NCBI RefSeq assembly: GCF_900078745.1 | Contig: NZ_FKII01000061.1 | Coordinates: 230,371 to 294,370 of the forward strand | Reading direction: 5' to 3' | DNA: 64,000 nucleotides | From: Candidatus Ichthyocystis sparus | GTDB taxonomy: Bacteria; Pseudomonadota; Gammaproteobacteria; Burkholderiales; 2013Ark19i | Shown here: positions 1-9,870 of the stretch, one piece after another | Layout of the letters: every line of letters begins with the position of its first letter | Numbering within the stretch: the stretch's first letter is position 1 | Translations under genes and position numbers: made by a program | Notes under the pieces: generated by a model | What the model was told of the DNA's origin: nothing | Databases searched by the model: none | The model's input: the letters and a program-made list of their open reading frames with translations, nothing else

Positions 1-181
1 ATACATAGGTGGTGAGGGACATAATTTGCAGGAACACTCTGTTGTTTTGATTCGGGGTGGTCGTGTTAAGGATCTTCCCGGTGTTAGATACCACACGGTG
101 CGGGGTTCTTTTGATACGCAGGGTGTTAAGGATAGAAGGAAGGCGCGTTCCAAGTATGGTGCGAAGATGCCCAAGAAATAG
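1..181 (+). CDS. rpsL: 30S ribosomal protein S12 (C-terminal part; 5' end outside window)
   Basis: Codons run from base 2 to the TAG stop at 179-181, giving the last 59 residues of S12, a decoding-centre protein of the small subunit. The stretch [15 protein letters not shown] and the end [12 protein letters not shown] are nearly invariant in bacterial S12. The following gene is rpsG, the standard str-operon order. Only truncated by the window edge; no sign of damage. Confidence 0.97.
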   Translation, partial: YIGGEGHNLQEHSVVLIRGGRVKDLPGVRYHTVRGSFDTQGVKDRRKARSKYGAKMPKK

Positions 182-219
182 TTGTTGTCTGAGAGTGCTT
201 TGTTTAAGGGGAAGTTTTT

Positions 220-690
220 ATGCCGCGTCGTAGGGAGGTTCCGGTTCGTGAGATCATGCCTGATCCGAAGTTTAGTTCGGTTGAGGTGTCGAAGTTTGTG
301 AATGTGTTGATGACCCGTGGTAAGAAGTCCGTGGCGGAGAGAATTGTTTATGGTGCTTTTGGCATCATAGAGGGCCGTTTTGGTAAGGTTCCTTTGGATA
401 TTTTTTCATCTGCCGTTTCCAATGTGAAGCCGGTTGTTGAAGTTAAGTCTCGTCGTGTTGGTGGAGCTAACTATCAAGTTCCTGTTGAAGTTTGCTCTTC
501 GCGTCGTACTGCTTTATCTATGCGTTGGTTGAAGGAGGCTGCTCAAAAACGTTCTGAGAAATCCATGGTGCTTCGTTTGGCTCAAGAATTGTTGGAAGCT
601 TCTGAAGGTCGAGGTGCTGCTGTGAAAAAGCGTGATGAAGTTCATCGTATGGCGGAGGCTAATAAGGCATTTTCCCATTACCGTTTCTAG
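220..690 (+). CDS. rpsG: 30S ribosomal protein S7
   Basis: 156 residues, the usual bacterial length. S7 nucleates assembly of the 30S head and contacts the E-site tRNA. It opens [18 protein letters not shown] and contains the conserved [11 protein letters not shown] and [11 protein letters not shown] blocks. The ATG is preceded by AGGGGAAG at good spacing. Second gene of the str operon, 38 bp after rpsL and 29 bp before fusA. In many bacteria S7 represses this operon; no such site was identified here. Confidence 0.98.
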   Translation: MPRRREVPVREIMPDPKFSSVEVSKFVNVLMTRGKKSVAERIVYGAFGIIEGRFGKVPLDIFSSAVSNVKPVVEVKSRRVGGANYQVPVEVCSSRRTALSMRWLKEAAQKRSEKSMVLRLAQELLEASEGRGAAVKKRDEVHRMAEANKAFSHYRF

Positions 691-719
691 TTTATGCAAG
701 TTAAGTTTGGAGATTTTTT

Positions 720-2819
720 GTGGCTCGTAATGTTCCTATACGGCGCTATCGTAATATAGGTATTTCTGCGCATATTGATGCTGGAAAGACAACGACAACG
801 GAACGCATCCTGTTTTACACCGGTGTTAATCATAAGATCGGAGAGGTTCATGATGGTGCTGCCACTATGGATTGGATGCCCCAGGAGCAGGAGAGAGGTA
901 TTACTATTACCTCCGCTGCAACTACTTGTTTTTGGTCTGGGATGGCTAATGATTATCCGAAGCATCGTATCAACATTATAGATACCCCAGGTCACGTTGA
1001 CTTTACCATTGAAGTTGAGCGGTCGATGCGTGTTTTGGACGGTGCTTGTATGGTTTATTGTGCAGTTGGCGCCGTACAGCCACAGTCTGAGACAGTTTGG
1101 CGTCAGGCCAACAAGTACAAGGTTCCTCGTCTTGCCTTCGTAAATAAGATGGACCGTTCAGGTGCGAATTTTATGCGGGTCTATGATCAGATGCGCGATA
1201 GGCTTTGTGCTAATCCAGTACCACTTCAATTGCCCATTGGAGCCGAGGAACAATTTCGCGGTGTAGTGGATTTGGTCAAAATGAGGGGCATCATATGGGA
1301 CGATTCAAGTCAGGGCACCAAATTTGAGTATGTTGATATACCAGAATTTGTGGCAGATGAGGCTATTGAGTGGCATGAAAAGCTCCTAGAGGCTGCTGCT
1401 GAGGCTGATGAAGATACTATGAATAAGTATCTAGAGTCTGGTTCTTTAACCGAAGAGGAGATTAAGTCCGCGCTTCGCGCACGTACCATTGCCGGAGAGG
1501 TTGTACCCATGTTGTGTGGCAGTGCCTTTAAGAATAAGGGTGTACAGGCCATGTTGGATGCAATTCTCGACTATTTGCCGTCGCCTGTTGATATTCCTCC
1601 CGTTCAAGGTGTGGATGATAACGGTGAAGCTGTGACCAGGGATTCATCTGATGAGGCCCCTTTCTCTGCCTTGGCCTTTAAGATAATGACAGATCCGTAC
1701 GTTGGTCAGTTGACATTCTTTCGTGTTTACTCAGGTGTTATGACCTCTGGTGATACTGTTCTTAATCCCATTAAGGGGCGCAAGGAGCGAATTGGTAGGA
1801 TTTTGCAGATGCATGCTGATCAACGTGAGGAGATTAAGAAAGTTTTTTCTGGTGATATTGCCGCTGCCGTTGGCCTAAAGGACTGTATAACTGGTGAAAC
1901 TCTGTGCTCTCAAGATCATCCAGTTACTCTTGAAAGGATGGAATTTCCTGATCCTGTTATCCATGTTGCGGTAGAACCGAAGACTAAGAATGATCAGGAG
2001 AAGATGGGAATTGCTCTGGGGAGACTGGCCCAAGAAGATCCTTCCTTTGTGGTTAGGACTGATGCTGAATCTGGGCAAACGATTATTTCTGGCATGGGTG
2101 AGCTCCACTTAGAGATTATTGTTGATCGTATGAAGCGAGAGTTTGGTGTTGAGGCTAATGTTGGGGCTCCTCAGGTAGCTTATAGAGAGACCATTAAAGG
2201 TACGATTAGTCAAGAAGGTAAGTTTATCAAGCAATCTGGTGGTCGCGGTCAGTATGGTCATGTATGGTTGAAGATAGAGCCTAAGAATCCAGGGGATGGA
2301 TTTGAGTTTGTTGATGCGATTAAGGGAGGCGTTGTTCCTAAAGATTATATTCCGGCTGTTCAGAAGGGATTGAACGAAGCTTTAACTGCAGGTGTTGTTG
2401 CTGGATATCCAGTTGTTGATGTAAAGGTAACCCTTTTTGACGGCTCTTATCATGAGGTTGATTCTAATGAGAATGCGTTTAGAATGGCTGCTATATTTGC
2501 CTTTAAAGATGCTATGCGCAAGGCCTTACCAATATTGTTGGAGCCGATTATGGCCGTTGAAGTTGAAACTCCGGAAGATTTTATGGGCAACGTCATGGGT
2601 GATCTTTCTAGTCGCAGGGGAACAATAGTTGGTATGGGGGATGTATACGGCGCTTTGAAGTTAGTAAAATGTGATTTGCCTTTGGCTGAAATGTTTGGTT
2701 ACTCTACAGATTTGCGTTCGTTAACTCAAGGTAGGGCAACTTACATCATGGAGTTTAAGCACTATTCAGAGGCTCCTAAGAGCGTCGTTGAATCTATTGT
2801 TAATCGTAAAAAGGGTTAG
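720..2819 (+). CDS. fusA: Translation elongation factor G
   Basis: 699 residues, full length, with a GTG start (GTG GCT CGT AAT). This GTPase drives ribosome translocation and, with RRF, ribosome recycling. The G1 loop [12 protein letters not shown] lies near residues 17-28, DTPGHVDF (G3) near residue 90 and NKMD (G4) near residue 140. Domains II to V follow, with the domain IV segment [10 protein letters not shown] intact. It lies between rpsG and tuf as in most proteobacterial str operons. Confidence 0.98.
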   Translation: MARNVPIRRYRNIGISAHIDAGKTTTTERILFYTGVNHKIGEVHDGAATMDWMPQEQERGITITSAATTCFWSGMANDYPKHRINIIDTPGHVDFTIEVERSMRVLDGACMVYCAVGAVQPQSETVWRQANKYKVPRLAFVNKMDRSGANFMRVYDQMRDRLCANPVPLQLPIGAEEQFRGVVDLVKMRGIIWDDSSQGTKFEYVDIPEFVADEAIEWHEKLLEAAAEADEDTMNKYLESGSLTEEEIKSALRARTIAGEVVPMLCGSAFKNKGVQAMLDAILDYLPSPVDIPPVQGVDDNGEAVTRDSSDEAPFSALAFKIMTDPYVGQLTFFRVYSGVMTSGDTVLNPIKGRKERIGRILQMHADQREEIKKVFSGDIAAAVGLKDCITGETLCSQDHPVTLERMEFPDPVIHVAVEPKTKNDQEKMGIALGRLAQEDPSFVVRTDAESGQTIISGMGELHLEIIVDRMKREFGVEANVGAPQVAYRETIKGTISQEGKFIKQSGGRGQYGHVWLKIEPKNPGDGFEFVDAIKGGVVPKDYIPAVQKGLNEALTAGVVAGYPVVDVKVTLFDGSYHEVDSNENAFRMAAIFAFKDAMRKALPILLEPIMAVEVETPEDFMGNVMGDLSSRRGTIVGMGDVYGALKLVKCDLPLAEMFGYSTDLRSLTQGRATYIMEFKHYSEAPKSVVESIVNRKKG

Positions 2820-2840
2820 GATTTTTCAGGAGAGTTTCTT

Positions 2841-4025
2841 ATGGCTAAGGCTAAGTTTGAGCGTACGAAGCCGCACGTTAATGTGGGTACGATAGGGCAC
2901 GTTGATCATGGGAAGACGACGTTGACGGCGGCGTTGACGACGATACTGAGCAAGGTGTATGGCGGAGAGATTAGAGGATACGATCAGATTGACAATGCTC
3001 CTGAGGAGAAAGCTAGAGGCATAACGATAAATACATCGCACGTTGAGTATATGACGGAAGCGAGGCACTATGCGCACGTTGATTGTCCTGGTCATGCTGA
3101 TTATGTGAAGAACATGATAACTGGTGCTGCGCAGATGGATGGAGCGATATTGGTGGTTTCAGCTGCTGATGGGCCTATGCCGCAGACAAGGGAGCATATA
3201 TTGTTGGCGAGGCAGGTAGGTGTGCCTAGCATAGTTGTGTTTTTGAACAAATGCGACATGGTGGATGACTCTGAGTTACTAGAGTTAGTAGAGATAGAGG
3301 TTAGGGAGTTATTAACGAAGTACGATTTTCCTGGCGACGACGTACCTTTGATAAAGGGTTCTGCGGTTAAGGCGTTAGAGGGTGACAAGAGTGATATAGG
3401 TGAGAAGGCGGTGATGGATTTGGCTAAGGCGTTGGATAGTTATATACCGACTCCTGTTAGGGTTGTGGACCAGCCGTTTTTGATGCCGATAGAGGATGTA
3501 TTTTCGATATCAGGTAGGGGTACCGTAGTAACAGGTAGAGTTGAGAGAGGTATTTTGCGTGTTAACGAGGAGATAGAGATAGTTGGTTTACGTGACACGC
3601 AGAAGACGATTTGTACTGGTGTGGAGATGTTTCGCAAGTTATTAGATGAGGGGCGTGCTGGTGACAATGTTGGGGTATTGTTGAGGGGTACGAAGAGGGA
3701 TGATGTTGAGAGGGGTCAGGTGTTATCGAAGCCTGGTTCTATAACTCCGCACACGGTGTTTGATGCTGAGGTATATGTTTTATCGAAGGAGGAGGGTGGT
3801 AGGCACACGCCTTTTTTCAATGGATATAGGCCGCAATTTTATTTTAGGACGACGGATGTTACTGGATCGATTTCGTTTGAGGGTGACATGGTGATACCAG
3901 GGGACAATGTTACGATGCGAGTTGAGTTAATAGCGCCTATTGCTATGGAAGAGGGTGTACACTTTGCGGTTCGTGAGGGTGGAAAAACCGTCGGAGCAGG
4001 TGTCGTTACTAAAGTTATTAAATAA
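2841..4025 (+). CDS. tuf: Translation elongation factor Tu
   Basis: 394 residues, full length. EF-Tu delivers aminoacyl-tRNA to the ribosome. It shows G1 GHVDHGKTT (residues 19-27), G3 DCPGHADY and G4 NKCD, followed by the two beta-barrel domains, ending GVVTKVIK. Start ATG is preceded by AGGAGAG. Codon use is odd for so highly expressed a gene: arginine is mostly AGG/AGA and isoleucine mostly ATA, whereas fusA and the ribosomal genes around it favour CGT/CGC and ATT. Many betaproteobacteria carry two tuf copies that exchange by gene conversion, so this copy may have a separate history. Confidence 0.98.
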   Translation: MAKAKFERTKPHVNVGTIGHVDHGKTTLTAALTTILSKVYGGEIRGYDQIDNAPEEKARGITINTSHVEYMTEARHYAHVDCPGHADYVKNMITGAAQMDGAILVVSAADGPMPQTREHILLARQVGVPSIVVFLNKCDMVDDSELLELVEIEVRELLTKYDFPGDDVPLIKGSAVKALEGDKSDIGEKAVMDLAKALDSYIPTPVRVVDQPFLMPIEDVFSISGRGTVVTGRVERGILRVNEEIEIVGLRDTQKTICTGVEMFRKLLDEGRAGDNVGVLLRGTKRDDVERGQVLSKPGSITPHTVFDAEVYVLSKEEGGRHTPFFNGYRPQFYFRTTDVTGSISFEGDMVIPGDNVTMRVELIAPIAMEEGVHFAVREGGKTVGAGVVTKVIK

Positions 4026-4045
4026 AGAGAGTAAAGAGGTTTTTG

Positions 4046-4387
4046 ATGAAGCAGGAAAAGCATAAGCTTTTGAAGAAGGAAAAGCAGAAGATCCGGATAC
4101 GCTTGAAGGCTTTTGACTATCGTTTGATAGATCAATCGGCTGCTGAGATTGTAGATACAGCAAAGAGGACAGGAGCCGTTGTTTGCGGTCCTATACCATT
4201 GCCTACGCGTATAGAACGCTATAATTTTTTGCGTTCCCCTCATGTTAATAAAACAGCCAGGGATCAGTTTGAAATGCGTACTCATCTTAGGTTGATGGAT
4301 ATAATAGAGCCTACCGATAAGACAGTTGATGCTTTGATGAAGCTTGATTTACCCGCTGGCGTGGATGTTGAAATCAAACTTCAATAG
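4046..4387 (+). CDS. rpsJ: 30S ribosomal protein S10
   Basis: 113 residues from the ATG at 4046, which has GAGG six bases upstream; a TTG at 4043 directly before it is less likely. S10 is a 30S head protein and, with NusB, part of the antitermination complex. The core from [18 protein letters not shown] to the end matches the family. About ten Lys-rich residues precede the usual N-terminus, so it is longer than the usual 103. It closes the str operon here. The expected next gene, rplC, is 16.8 kb away. Its last 14 bp overlap the end of mrcA on the other strand. Confidence 0.97.
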   Translation: MKQEKHKLLKKEKQKIRIRLKAFDYRLIDQSAAEIVDTAKRTGAVVCGPIPLPTRIERYNFLRSPHVNKTARDQFEMRTHLRLMDIIEPTDKTVDALMKLDLPAGVDVEIKLQ

Positions 4388-6554
4388 TTGATCTTTCCAT
4401 GATTACAGGAAGGGATTTTCTCTCCCCTTCCTGTTCCTCTGTCCCATTATCCTTATCTTCTAACTCCAGAACCTGCTTGGTGTACTCAGTCCACGGTGGT
4501 AGTGCCGTTTGGCTTCCGTACTCGTTCTTACCAAGTGGATGGGGCGAATCAAAGCCAACCCAGGTTACAGTCACAATATTGCCTGCATATCCGCAGAACC
4601 ATGTGTCTATAGAGTCGTTTGTAGTTCCAGTTTTTCCTGCTATGTTTTTTCCTTCTAAATAGCGAAGTGCGCTGCGTCCAGTTCCATCAGTTATGGTTTT
4701 GTGTAACATCATATCTATCTGGTTAGCTACTTGTGGTGAAAGAACTTCCTCCTCTGTGGAGGTACTACGCTGAGCGTCGTAAATTATATTTCCGTGAGAA
4801 TCAGTAACTTTTTCAATTAGATACGGATTAATTTTTATGCCATTATGTGCAAATATGCTATATGCTCTTAGCATTTGCCATGGAGTAACCAAGCCAGACC
4901 CAAGAACCATGGTAAGATAAGGGGGCTGTTTTCTGATATTTAATCCAAACCTGTGCAATATGTTTCTTGCTTTGTCAATGCCTACAAATTGCAAAATTTT
5001 TACAGAAGGCACATTCCTAGATTCAGCCAGCGCTTGCCACATTGTTATTTCACCTTTGAAATTCTTATCAAAATTACGTGGGGTCCACGGAGTACTTCCA
5101 GTCTCTTTGGCTGTAAACGAAATTGGAGAGTCATCTATTATTGTTTCAGGGGAGTATCCCTCTTCTAGAGCAGCTGTATATATAAGCGGCTTTATGCTAG
5201 ACCCCGGTTGACGCCAAGCTTGAGTTACATGATTGAACTTGTTTCTATTTTCAGAAAAGCCACCACATAACGCTAAAATTGCACCACTGCTTACATCCTC
5301 TGATACAAGTGCACTTTCTGCCTTAGGTAGACCAGTGGCCCTCCAGATGTCATTTCCTGTTTTTCTTATATACATTACGTCACCCCTGCTAACTACAAAT
5401 TTATTTTTCTTGCCACGTAGTCTGTCTAATTCACTTCCTAGTATCATTGTTTTTTTACCTCCCCGTACAATTAGATGCACGGCATTGTCAGTAACTTTGG
5501 TTACTACAGATGGAACTAGTGGTGGGTAGATATGAAATTGGTCTAGCTGCTTTTGTACCGATATATTAGAGTCGAGCTCTATTCGTCCTGAAATTCCTGT
5601 AAACTCGTGTCTTTCAGTGTAGAGTATTAGATTATGTCGTAACGCGGCATTAGCAATTTTTTGGTAATCCTTACGTATAGTAGTGTATACATTGAATCCC
5701 TTTTGATATATCTCCTGCCCATATTCTGCATAAAGAAATTGCCTTGCCATTTCCGCAACATAGCTCGCTGTAACCTCATATTTTTGCTCATGTTGGTTTA
5801 TAATGGGACGTTTGCTGAGTGCATTTTTGTACTGGGTAGGAGAAATATAACCTAGGTCCAACATACGTCCTAATACATATCTTCGTCTCGATATAGCACG
5901 AGACAAGTTTGTAATGGGATTATACGTTGATGGAGCCTTTGGTAGACCAGCTAGTAAGGCTATCTCTGAAAGATTTAACTGCGATAGAGTTTTTCCAAAA
6001 TAGGATTCCGCAGCCGCAGAGAATCCATAGGCACGGTTTCCTAAGTATATCTTGTTTATATATAGCTCCAAAATTTGGTTTTTTTCAAGAGTTGCATCAA
6101 TTTTAAATGCCATGAGCATTTCATAGTATTTCCTCTTGTAAGTTCTTTCTGAGGTGAAGAAGAAATTTTTTGCTACTTGCATAGTAATAGTACTGGCACC
6201 TTGTAGGTGTTTTCCTTCCAAATTGAAAATAAGTGCACGTACAACACCCTGCCAATCAACACCCGGGTGTTTATAGAAACGATCATCCTCAGCAGCTAGT
6301 ATTGCCTCCTTGAGGAGTATAGGTACATCACCAATGGGGACAATATCGCTCTTCTTAGTGGCGTATTCTGCTATTAGGATACCGTCCGATGTAAAAATTC
6401 TCAGAGGTATTTCTGGAGTAGCATTTTTTAGTTTTTCCAATGAAGGAAGCTGTTTAGAAGTTAATGTTATTAATATAGCTAGGGATAAAAATAATGCTAT
6501 GGCGATGCCGACAATAACGGAGACAATAATCGAAACAGTACGAAATAGCTTCAT
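4374..6554 (-). CDS. mrcA: Penicillin-binding protein 1A (bifunctional transglycosylase/transpeptidase)
   Basis: 726 residues; polymerises and cross-links peptidoglycan at the outer face of the inner membrane. A signal anchor spans residues 8-32. The GT51 domain has the catalytic [10 protein letters not shown] at 89-98 and [12 protein letters not shown] at 119-130. An OB-like insert lies around 310-400. The transpeptidase domain shows SxxK with Ser452/Lys455, SRN at 512-514 and KTG at 641-643. It is shorter than E. coli PBP1A (850 residues) but has all catalytic motifs. It is divergent from pilM, the usual arrangement in beta- and gammaproteobacteria, and overlaps rpsJ by 14 bp. Confidence 0.96.
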   Translation of the reverse strand: MKLFRTVSIIVSVIVGIAIALFLSLAILITLTSKQLPSLEKLKNATPEIPLRIFTSDGILIAEYATKKSDIVPIGDVPILLKEAILAAEDDRFYKHPGVDWQGVVRALIFNLEGKHLQGASTITMQVAKNFFFTSERTYKRKYYEMLMAFKIDATLEKNQILELYINKIYLGNRAYGFSAAAESYFGKTLSQLNLSEIALLAGLPKAPSTYNPITNLSRAISRRRYVLGRMLDLGYISPTQYKNALSKRPIINQHEQKYEVTASYVAEMARQFLYAEYGQEIYQKGFNVYTTIRKDYQKIANAALRHNLILYTERHEFTGISGRIELDSNISVQKQLDQFHIYPPLVPSVVTKVTDNAVHLIVRGGKKTMILGSELDRLRGKKNKFVVSRGDVMYIRKTGNDIWRATGLPKAESALVSEDVSSGAILALCGGFSENRNKFNHVTQAWRQPGSSIKPLIYTAALEEGYSPETIIDDSPISFTAKETGSTPWTPRNFDKNFKGEITMWQALAESRNVPSVKILQFVGIDKARNILHRFGLNIRKQPPYLTMVLGSGLVTPWQMLRAYSIFAHNGIKINPYLIEKVTDSHGNIIYDAQRSTSTEEEVLSPQVANQIDMMLHKTITDGTGRSALRYLEGKNIAGKTGTTNDSIDTWFCGYAGNIVTVTWVGFDSPHPLGKNEYGSQTALPPWTEYTKQVLELEDKDNGTEEQEGERKSLPVIMERSTIEV
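4405..4434 (+). terminator. Stem-loop after the str operon
   Basis: A perfect 10-bp inverted repeat (ACAGGAAGGG / CCCTTCCTGT) with a 10-nt loop begins 17 bp after the rpsJ stop, inside the 3' end of mrcA. It is well placed to end str-operon transcription, but no clear T-run follows it, so it may be Rho-assisted or only protect the mRNA 3' end. Confidence 0.5.
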
Positions 6555-6720
6555 ATTAATACCCAGTTAATTATTAACCGTATTGTATCCCGAGTTAAGT
6601 GGATATTAGCAATGTTAAAAATCAATCTAGTACCATGTTCTAATGTGGCGGACATATTTTTATAAGGTTATTTATTAACTTATTGTTCAAGTTTGACCAA
6701 TATATGGTAGCGAAGATTTT

Positions 6721-7827
6721 ATGGAGATATTTAAGAAAACATTGCTCGGTGTCCTTGGAATTGAGACTACCTATACCAGAGCCCTGGGAATTGATATAGG
6801 ATCATCTGCTGTTAAATTTTCTGAGGTTTCTTCTTCGGAAAGTGGCATGCGTATTGAGTCGTATCATATAGAGCCCATTCCAGATGAAGTGGTTTATATG
6901 GGCAAGATTGAAGATCACTTGGCAGTTGTGGATGCAATAAAGAGAGGTTTGGCATCAAATAATTTTCGTGCCAAAAATAATGCAAGCCTTGCTATAGCGT
7001 ATTCTATGGCAACTATTCGCGAAATGACCATATTTGGCAATTTATCACAAGAAGAATTAGCAGTTAGGGCTTACTCAGAGGCTGTACATGTAACTGGAGG
7101 TAGCGTTCATGATTTAGCCATTGATTTTTGTGAAGATAAAAGCCCTGATAAAGACAAGAGAAAATTTCTACTTGCTATATCTAAGAAAGAAAATGTAGAT
7201 GATATAGTTTATCTACTTAAGGATTCTGGAATTACACCACGCATAATTGACGTAGAGTTGTACGCCTTTCACACTATGTGTATTAGGTTTTTAGAACTTA
7301 ATCCTCCACTACTTAAGAAAAGTAATATTTACCTGTTTGTAGAGTTTGGACACTCAAAAACTTTGTTCCTATTCATGCGAGGACAAGAGGTTATATTTGC
7401 TAAAGAACAATCATTCGGATTCGTATCTCTAAGTAGGGAAGTTAAAAGTGAGTTAGATTTAGATTATGCATCAGCTCAGAGAATGATCGCAGGAATTGAT
7501 AAGGCGCAAGAGAGATACTCAGAAATAATTTTACCTGAATTTATCTCAGAGTGCTGTTCTGTAGTTTATAGGATATTACAACTTTTCTATACCACTACTT
7601 CTTTTGTAAATATTAATGCTATGTTTATCTCTGGTGGTGGTTCTAGCCTTCCAGGTATAGCAAAAGCTATCAAAAAAGTAGCTGAAGTTGATGTAAAGTC
7701 TATGAAGGCTATTTCTGAAAGAAATTTGTCTTCCTCCATAAGTAAGTCAATGTTCTTTCATGATTTGCCAAGATTGACAACCTCCATAGGAATTGCAATT
7801 AGGAATTTGCTTAATGATTCTATTTAA
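6721..7827 (+). CDS. pilM: Type IV pilus inner-membrane platform protein PilM
   Basis: 368 residues. PilM is a cytoplasmic actin-like ATPase that binds the N-terminal tail of PilN and links the pilus motor to the envelope complex. The nucleotide-binding signature ALGIDIGSSAVKFSEVS is near residues 21-37 and a second glycine motif, FISGGGSSLPGIAKAI, is near residue 305. First gene of pilMNOPQ; its end overlaps pilN by 14 bp, implying translational coupling. The 166-bp gap to mrcA must hold promoters for both genes, but I could not pick one confidently. Confidence 0.95.
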   Translation: MEIFKKTLLGVLGIETTYTRALGIDIGSSAVKFSEVSSSESGMRIESYHIEPIPDEVVYMGKIEDHLAVVDAIKRGLASNNFRAKNNASLAIAYSMATIREMTIFGNLSQEELAVRAYSEAVHVTGGSVHDLAIDFCEDKSPDKDKRKFLLAISKKENVDDIVYLLKDSGITPRIIDVELYAFHTMCIRFLELNPPLLKKSNIYLFVEFGHSKTLFLFMRGQEVIFAKEQSFGFVSLSREVKSELDLDYASAQRMIAGIDKAQERYSEIILPEFISECCSVVYRILQLFYTTTSFVNINAMFISGGGSSLPGIAKAIKKVAEVDVKSMKAISERNLSSSISKSMFFHDLPRLTTSIGIAIRNLLNDSI

Positions 7828-8470
7828 TTTACTCCCACACAGGGATATTAAAGAGCAGCACGAAAGACGTATATTCTACGCGTATGTTGCAATTGCCGTC
7901 ATAGTTTCTGTGATATTGAGCTGGTCTGCAAATGAAGTAATATCTTTTTATACTGAACGTCAGAAAGAAAAGGTAGAGTTTTTGAAATCAAAAATTGATT
8001 CATTGGGATCGAATACAAAATTCATTATAGATCTAAAATCTAAAATAAAAACCATACTAGATAACCATAAAGTTATAAGTAAGATTAATTACGACAAATT
8101 GAATATGTTAACTATGATAAAAGAGGTTTCTACCGTAGTGCCATATGGTGTTTATTTGCGTAGTTTTGATACTACATCATCGACAAATATTCATATATCC
8201 GGTGTGGCTGTGAGTAACAAAAGTGTGGCCGATTTTCTAAATAATTTAGCCAAATCTAAAGTTTTTGATACAGTTAATTTGATTCATACTAAAATAATGT
8301 ACACTAAATTTGGAATATTCCAAGATTTTAAAATTGTAGTTACTGTTAAGATGTCCCACAATTCAGGGGTTTCTGATAAAGTTTATGACGCTTTTGGTGA
8401 GGCTAAGAACAAGTTAGTTAGGGCTATAGGTCCAAGCCCAATGGGTCCAAGCCCAACCCTTAATGGTTAA
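7814..8470 (+). CDS. pilN: Type IV pilus assembly protein PilN
   Basis: 218 residues from ATG 7814, chosen because it gives the conserved PilM-binding tail MILFNLLPHRD; an in-frame start 21 bp upstream would place residues before that motif. One membrane segment follows (about residues 22-42), then a coiled region and a periplasmic ferredoxin-like fold that pairs with PilO. The C-terminus carries a short GPSP-M-GPSP duplication not typical of the family. It overlaps pilM and is 11 bp from pilO. Confidence 0.93.
   Translation: MILFNLLPHRDIKEQHERRIFYAYVAIAVIVSVILSWSANEVISFYTERQKEKVEFLKSKIDSLGSNTKFIIDLKSKIKTILDNHKVISKINYDKLNMLTMIKEVSTVVPYGVYLRSFDTTSSTNIHISGVAVSNKSVADFLNNLAKSKVFDTVNLIHTKIMYTKFGIFQDFKIVVTVKMSHNSGVSDKVYDAFGEAKNKLVRAIGPSPMGPSPTLNG
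8429..8456 (+). repeat. Short tandem duplication in the 3' end of pilN
   Basis: The 13-mer GGTCCAAGCCCAA occurs at 8429-8441 and again at 8444-8456, a 15-nt period that keeps frame and encodes GPSPM-GPSP. It looks like a small in-frame duplication in the disordered PilN tail. Confidence 0.8.
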
Positions 8471-8481
8471 TGGAGTAGGGA

Positions 8482-9147
8482 ATGTTTTTTGATAATATCG
8501 ACATTTCATCTTTAGGTTATGCCCCTTTAAAGTGGCCTAAATCAGTTAGAGTTGCTTCTGTCTTGATTTTGTGTGTCATAGTTTTCTGTGTGTACTATTT
8601 GTTTTTTGCTATGTCGATGGTAAGCAGTTACTCTGCCATGGAGCTTGAAGAGAAATCACTAAAGAGTAACTATTCTGCGAGGCGTTCTAGTGTCATAAAT
8701 CTTGAAGAATATAAGAATTATTATGAATATTTAGAGAGCAGCTTTGGGGAGCTTATTAAGCAATTCCCAAAGGAATCTCAGATCAAATCGCTGTTGAATA
8801 GTCTTAACAAAATAGGTGTATCTAATAACATGACGTTTTGTTCTTTTGTTCCAGAGAAGAAAGTAAAAAAAGATTTATATATAGAACAGCCAGTTTCCAT
8901 AGATATGGCAGGTAGCTACAACGATTTTGCTAATTTCGTGTACCAGGTTGTACTTATGGATAAAGTTGTAGTTTTAGGTGATTTGAGCATTTCTGTTCCC
9001 GGAAGTGTTGGTAGTGCTAATGGTGGTTCTGCATGCGGTAGATCGTTGCCATTACTTAAACCGGGTAAATTGTTGTTCAGTTTTACCGCTACCATTTACG
9101 AGATGATAGGTGATAAGAAAAAAAGTAGTAAAGATAAAAAATTATGA
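8482..9147 (+). CDS. pilO: Type IV pilus assembly protein PilO
   Basis: 221 residues. PilO pairs with PilN in the inner membrane and aligns the complex with PilP and the PilQ secretin. A cytoplasmic tail of about 23 residues is followed by a membrane helix (about 24-45), a coiled-coil stretch (about 50-100) and a PilO periplasmic domain. Sequence identity within this family is low; assignment rests on position, topology and length. The gap to pilP is 107 bp, large for this operon, and holds a hairpin. Confidence 0.9.
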   Translation: MFFDNIDISSLGYAPLKWPKSVRVASVLILCVIVFCVYYLFFAMSMVSSYSAMELEEKSLKSNYSARRSSVINLEEYKNYYEYLESSFGELIKQFPKESQIKSLLNSLNKIGVSNNMTFCSFVPEKKVKKDLYIEQPVSIDMAGSYNDFANFVYQVVLMDKVVVLGDLSISVPGSVGSANGGSACGRSLPLLKPGKLLFSFTATIYEMIGDKKKSSKDKKL

Positions 9148-9166
9148 TAGTGTGGTGAATAAGGTT

Positions 9167-9192
9167 TTGACATGAATGGCATTTATTATAAT
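9167..9192 (+). promoter_or_regulatory. Promoter-like hexamers with short spacing upstream of pilP
   Basis: TTGACA at 9167-9172 and TATAAT at 9187-9192 are both perfect sigma70 hexamers, but only 14 bp lies between them instead of about 17. Activity would be unusual without distortion of the spacer. It sits just before the hairpin at 9209. Confidence 0.2.
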
Positions 9193-9231
9193 TTAAAACT
9201 TTGCAGGCGGGAGATTGGTCTCCCTTTTTAA
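9172..9231 (+). CDS. Possible 19-residue leader peptide between pilO and pilP
   Basis: An ATG at 9172 with AAGG seven bases upstream opens a 19-codon frame ending in TAA at 9229-9231 (MNGIYYNLKLCRREIGLPF). Its last codons lie across a terminator-like hairpin. A ribosome finishing this frame would cover the hairpin, the classic arrangement for translation-controlled attenuation. No homologue is known to me; it may be chance. Confidence 0.25.
   Translation: MNGIYYNLKLCRREIGLPF
9209..9229 (+). terminator. Intrinsic-terminator-like hairpin inside the pil operon
   Basis: GGGAGA (9209-9214), loop TTGG, TCTCCC (9219-9224), then TTTTT (9225-9229). This has every hallmark of a Rho-independent terminator, yet it lies between pilO and pilP in an otherwise continuous operon. 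Partial termination would lower pilPQ relative to pilMNO. Confidence 0.6.
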
Positions 9232-9254
9232 TACAGACGTTCAGGTTATGTAAA

Positions 9255-9776
9255 ATGAAAGTTGGCTACATAAAATATAAACCTCTTTTGCTAGTAGGCA
9301 TTAATATTTTTCTACTGACTGCCTGTGTTTCTGAATCCAAGCGTGATTTGGAGTTATGGGTACAGGAAGAAGATAAAAGATATGCAAAGAGCGAATTTCC
9401 TAAATTAGGTGGTGCCGTAGTTAATCCTGAAAAGTTTGTGCCAGTTGCTGTTGATCCTTTTCAAGCTAGTCGTATAGGCGTATTTTTGGGAAAATCAGAT
9501 GATAATCCCGATTACACTAGAAGTCTTCATTTGCCCCCTCTCAAGGATGTTAGTTTGCAAGACATAAAATTGATTGGGTTAATTATAAATAAAAATTTGC
9601 GGATGGCAGTTATACAACATGGGCCAAATTTGTTCCGTGTGGGGATTGGTACCAAGATAGGCACAAATGGAGGAGTTGTTACCAGTATTAGCGGTTCTGG
9701 AATAAATATTAAACAGCGCATTGATGATGGAACTGGAAAGATTGTTGATAAAGTTAGTTTTATTAGTTTTTCATAG
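9255..9776 (+). CDS. pilP: Type IV pilus assembly lipoprotein PilP
   Basis: 173 residues from ATG 9255, chosen because it starts a clean lipoprotein signal peptide ending in the lipobox LLTAC with lipidated Cys24; reading further upstream gives a non-signal leader and runs into the hairpin. PilP links PilN/PilO to the PilQ secretin in the periplasm. A Pro-rich linker is followed by a beta-sandwich HR domain with IKLIGLIINKNLRMAVIQ and LFRVGIGTKIG. The Shine-Dalgarno is weak (CAGG at 9242-9245). Confidence 0.92.
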   Translation: MKVGYIKYKPLLLVGINIFLLTACVSESKRDLELWVQEEDKRYAKSEFPKLGGAVVNPEKFVPVAVDPFQASRIGVFLGKSDDNPDYTRSLHLPPLKDVSLQDIKLIGLIINKNLRMAVIQHGPNLFRVGIGTKIGTNGGVVTSISGSGINIKQRIDDGTGKIVDKVSFISFS

Positions 9777-9870
9777 AAATTGTTGGGGTTAGTTAATATA
9801 GGTTTATTGGCTGGCGAGATTTTTCTTGCTGTAATATGACTAATATTTTAAAAATTCAGCGAGTCTCAGA

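Noticed and set aside
6693..6720. TTGACC as the pilM promoter -35
   Set aside because: No -10-like hexamer lies 16-18 bp downstream before the pilM start.
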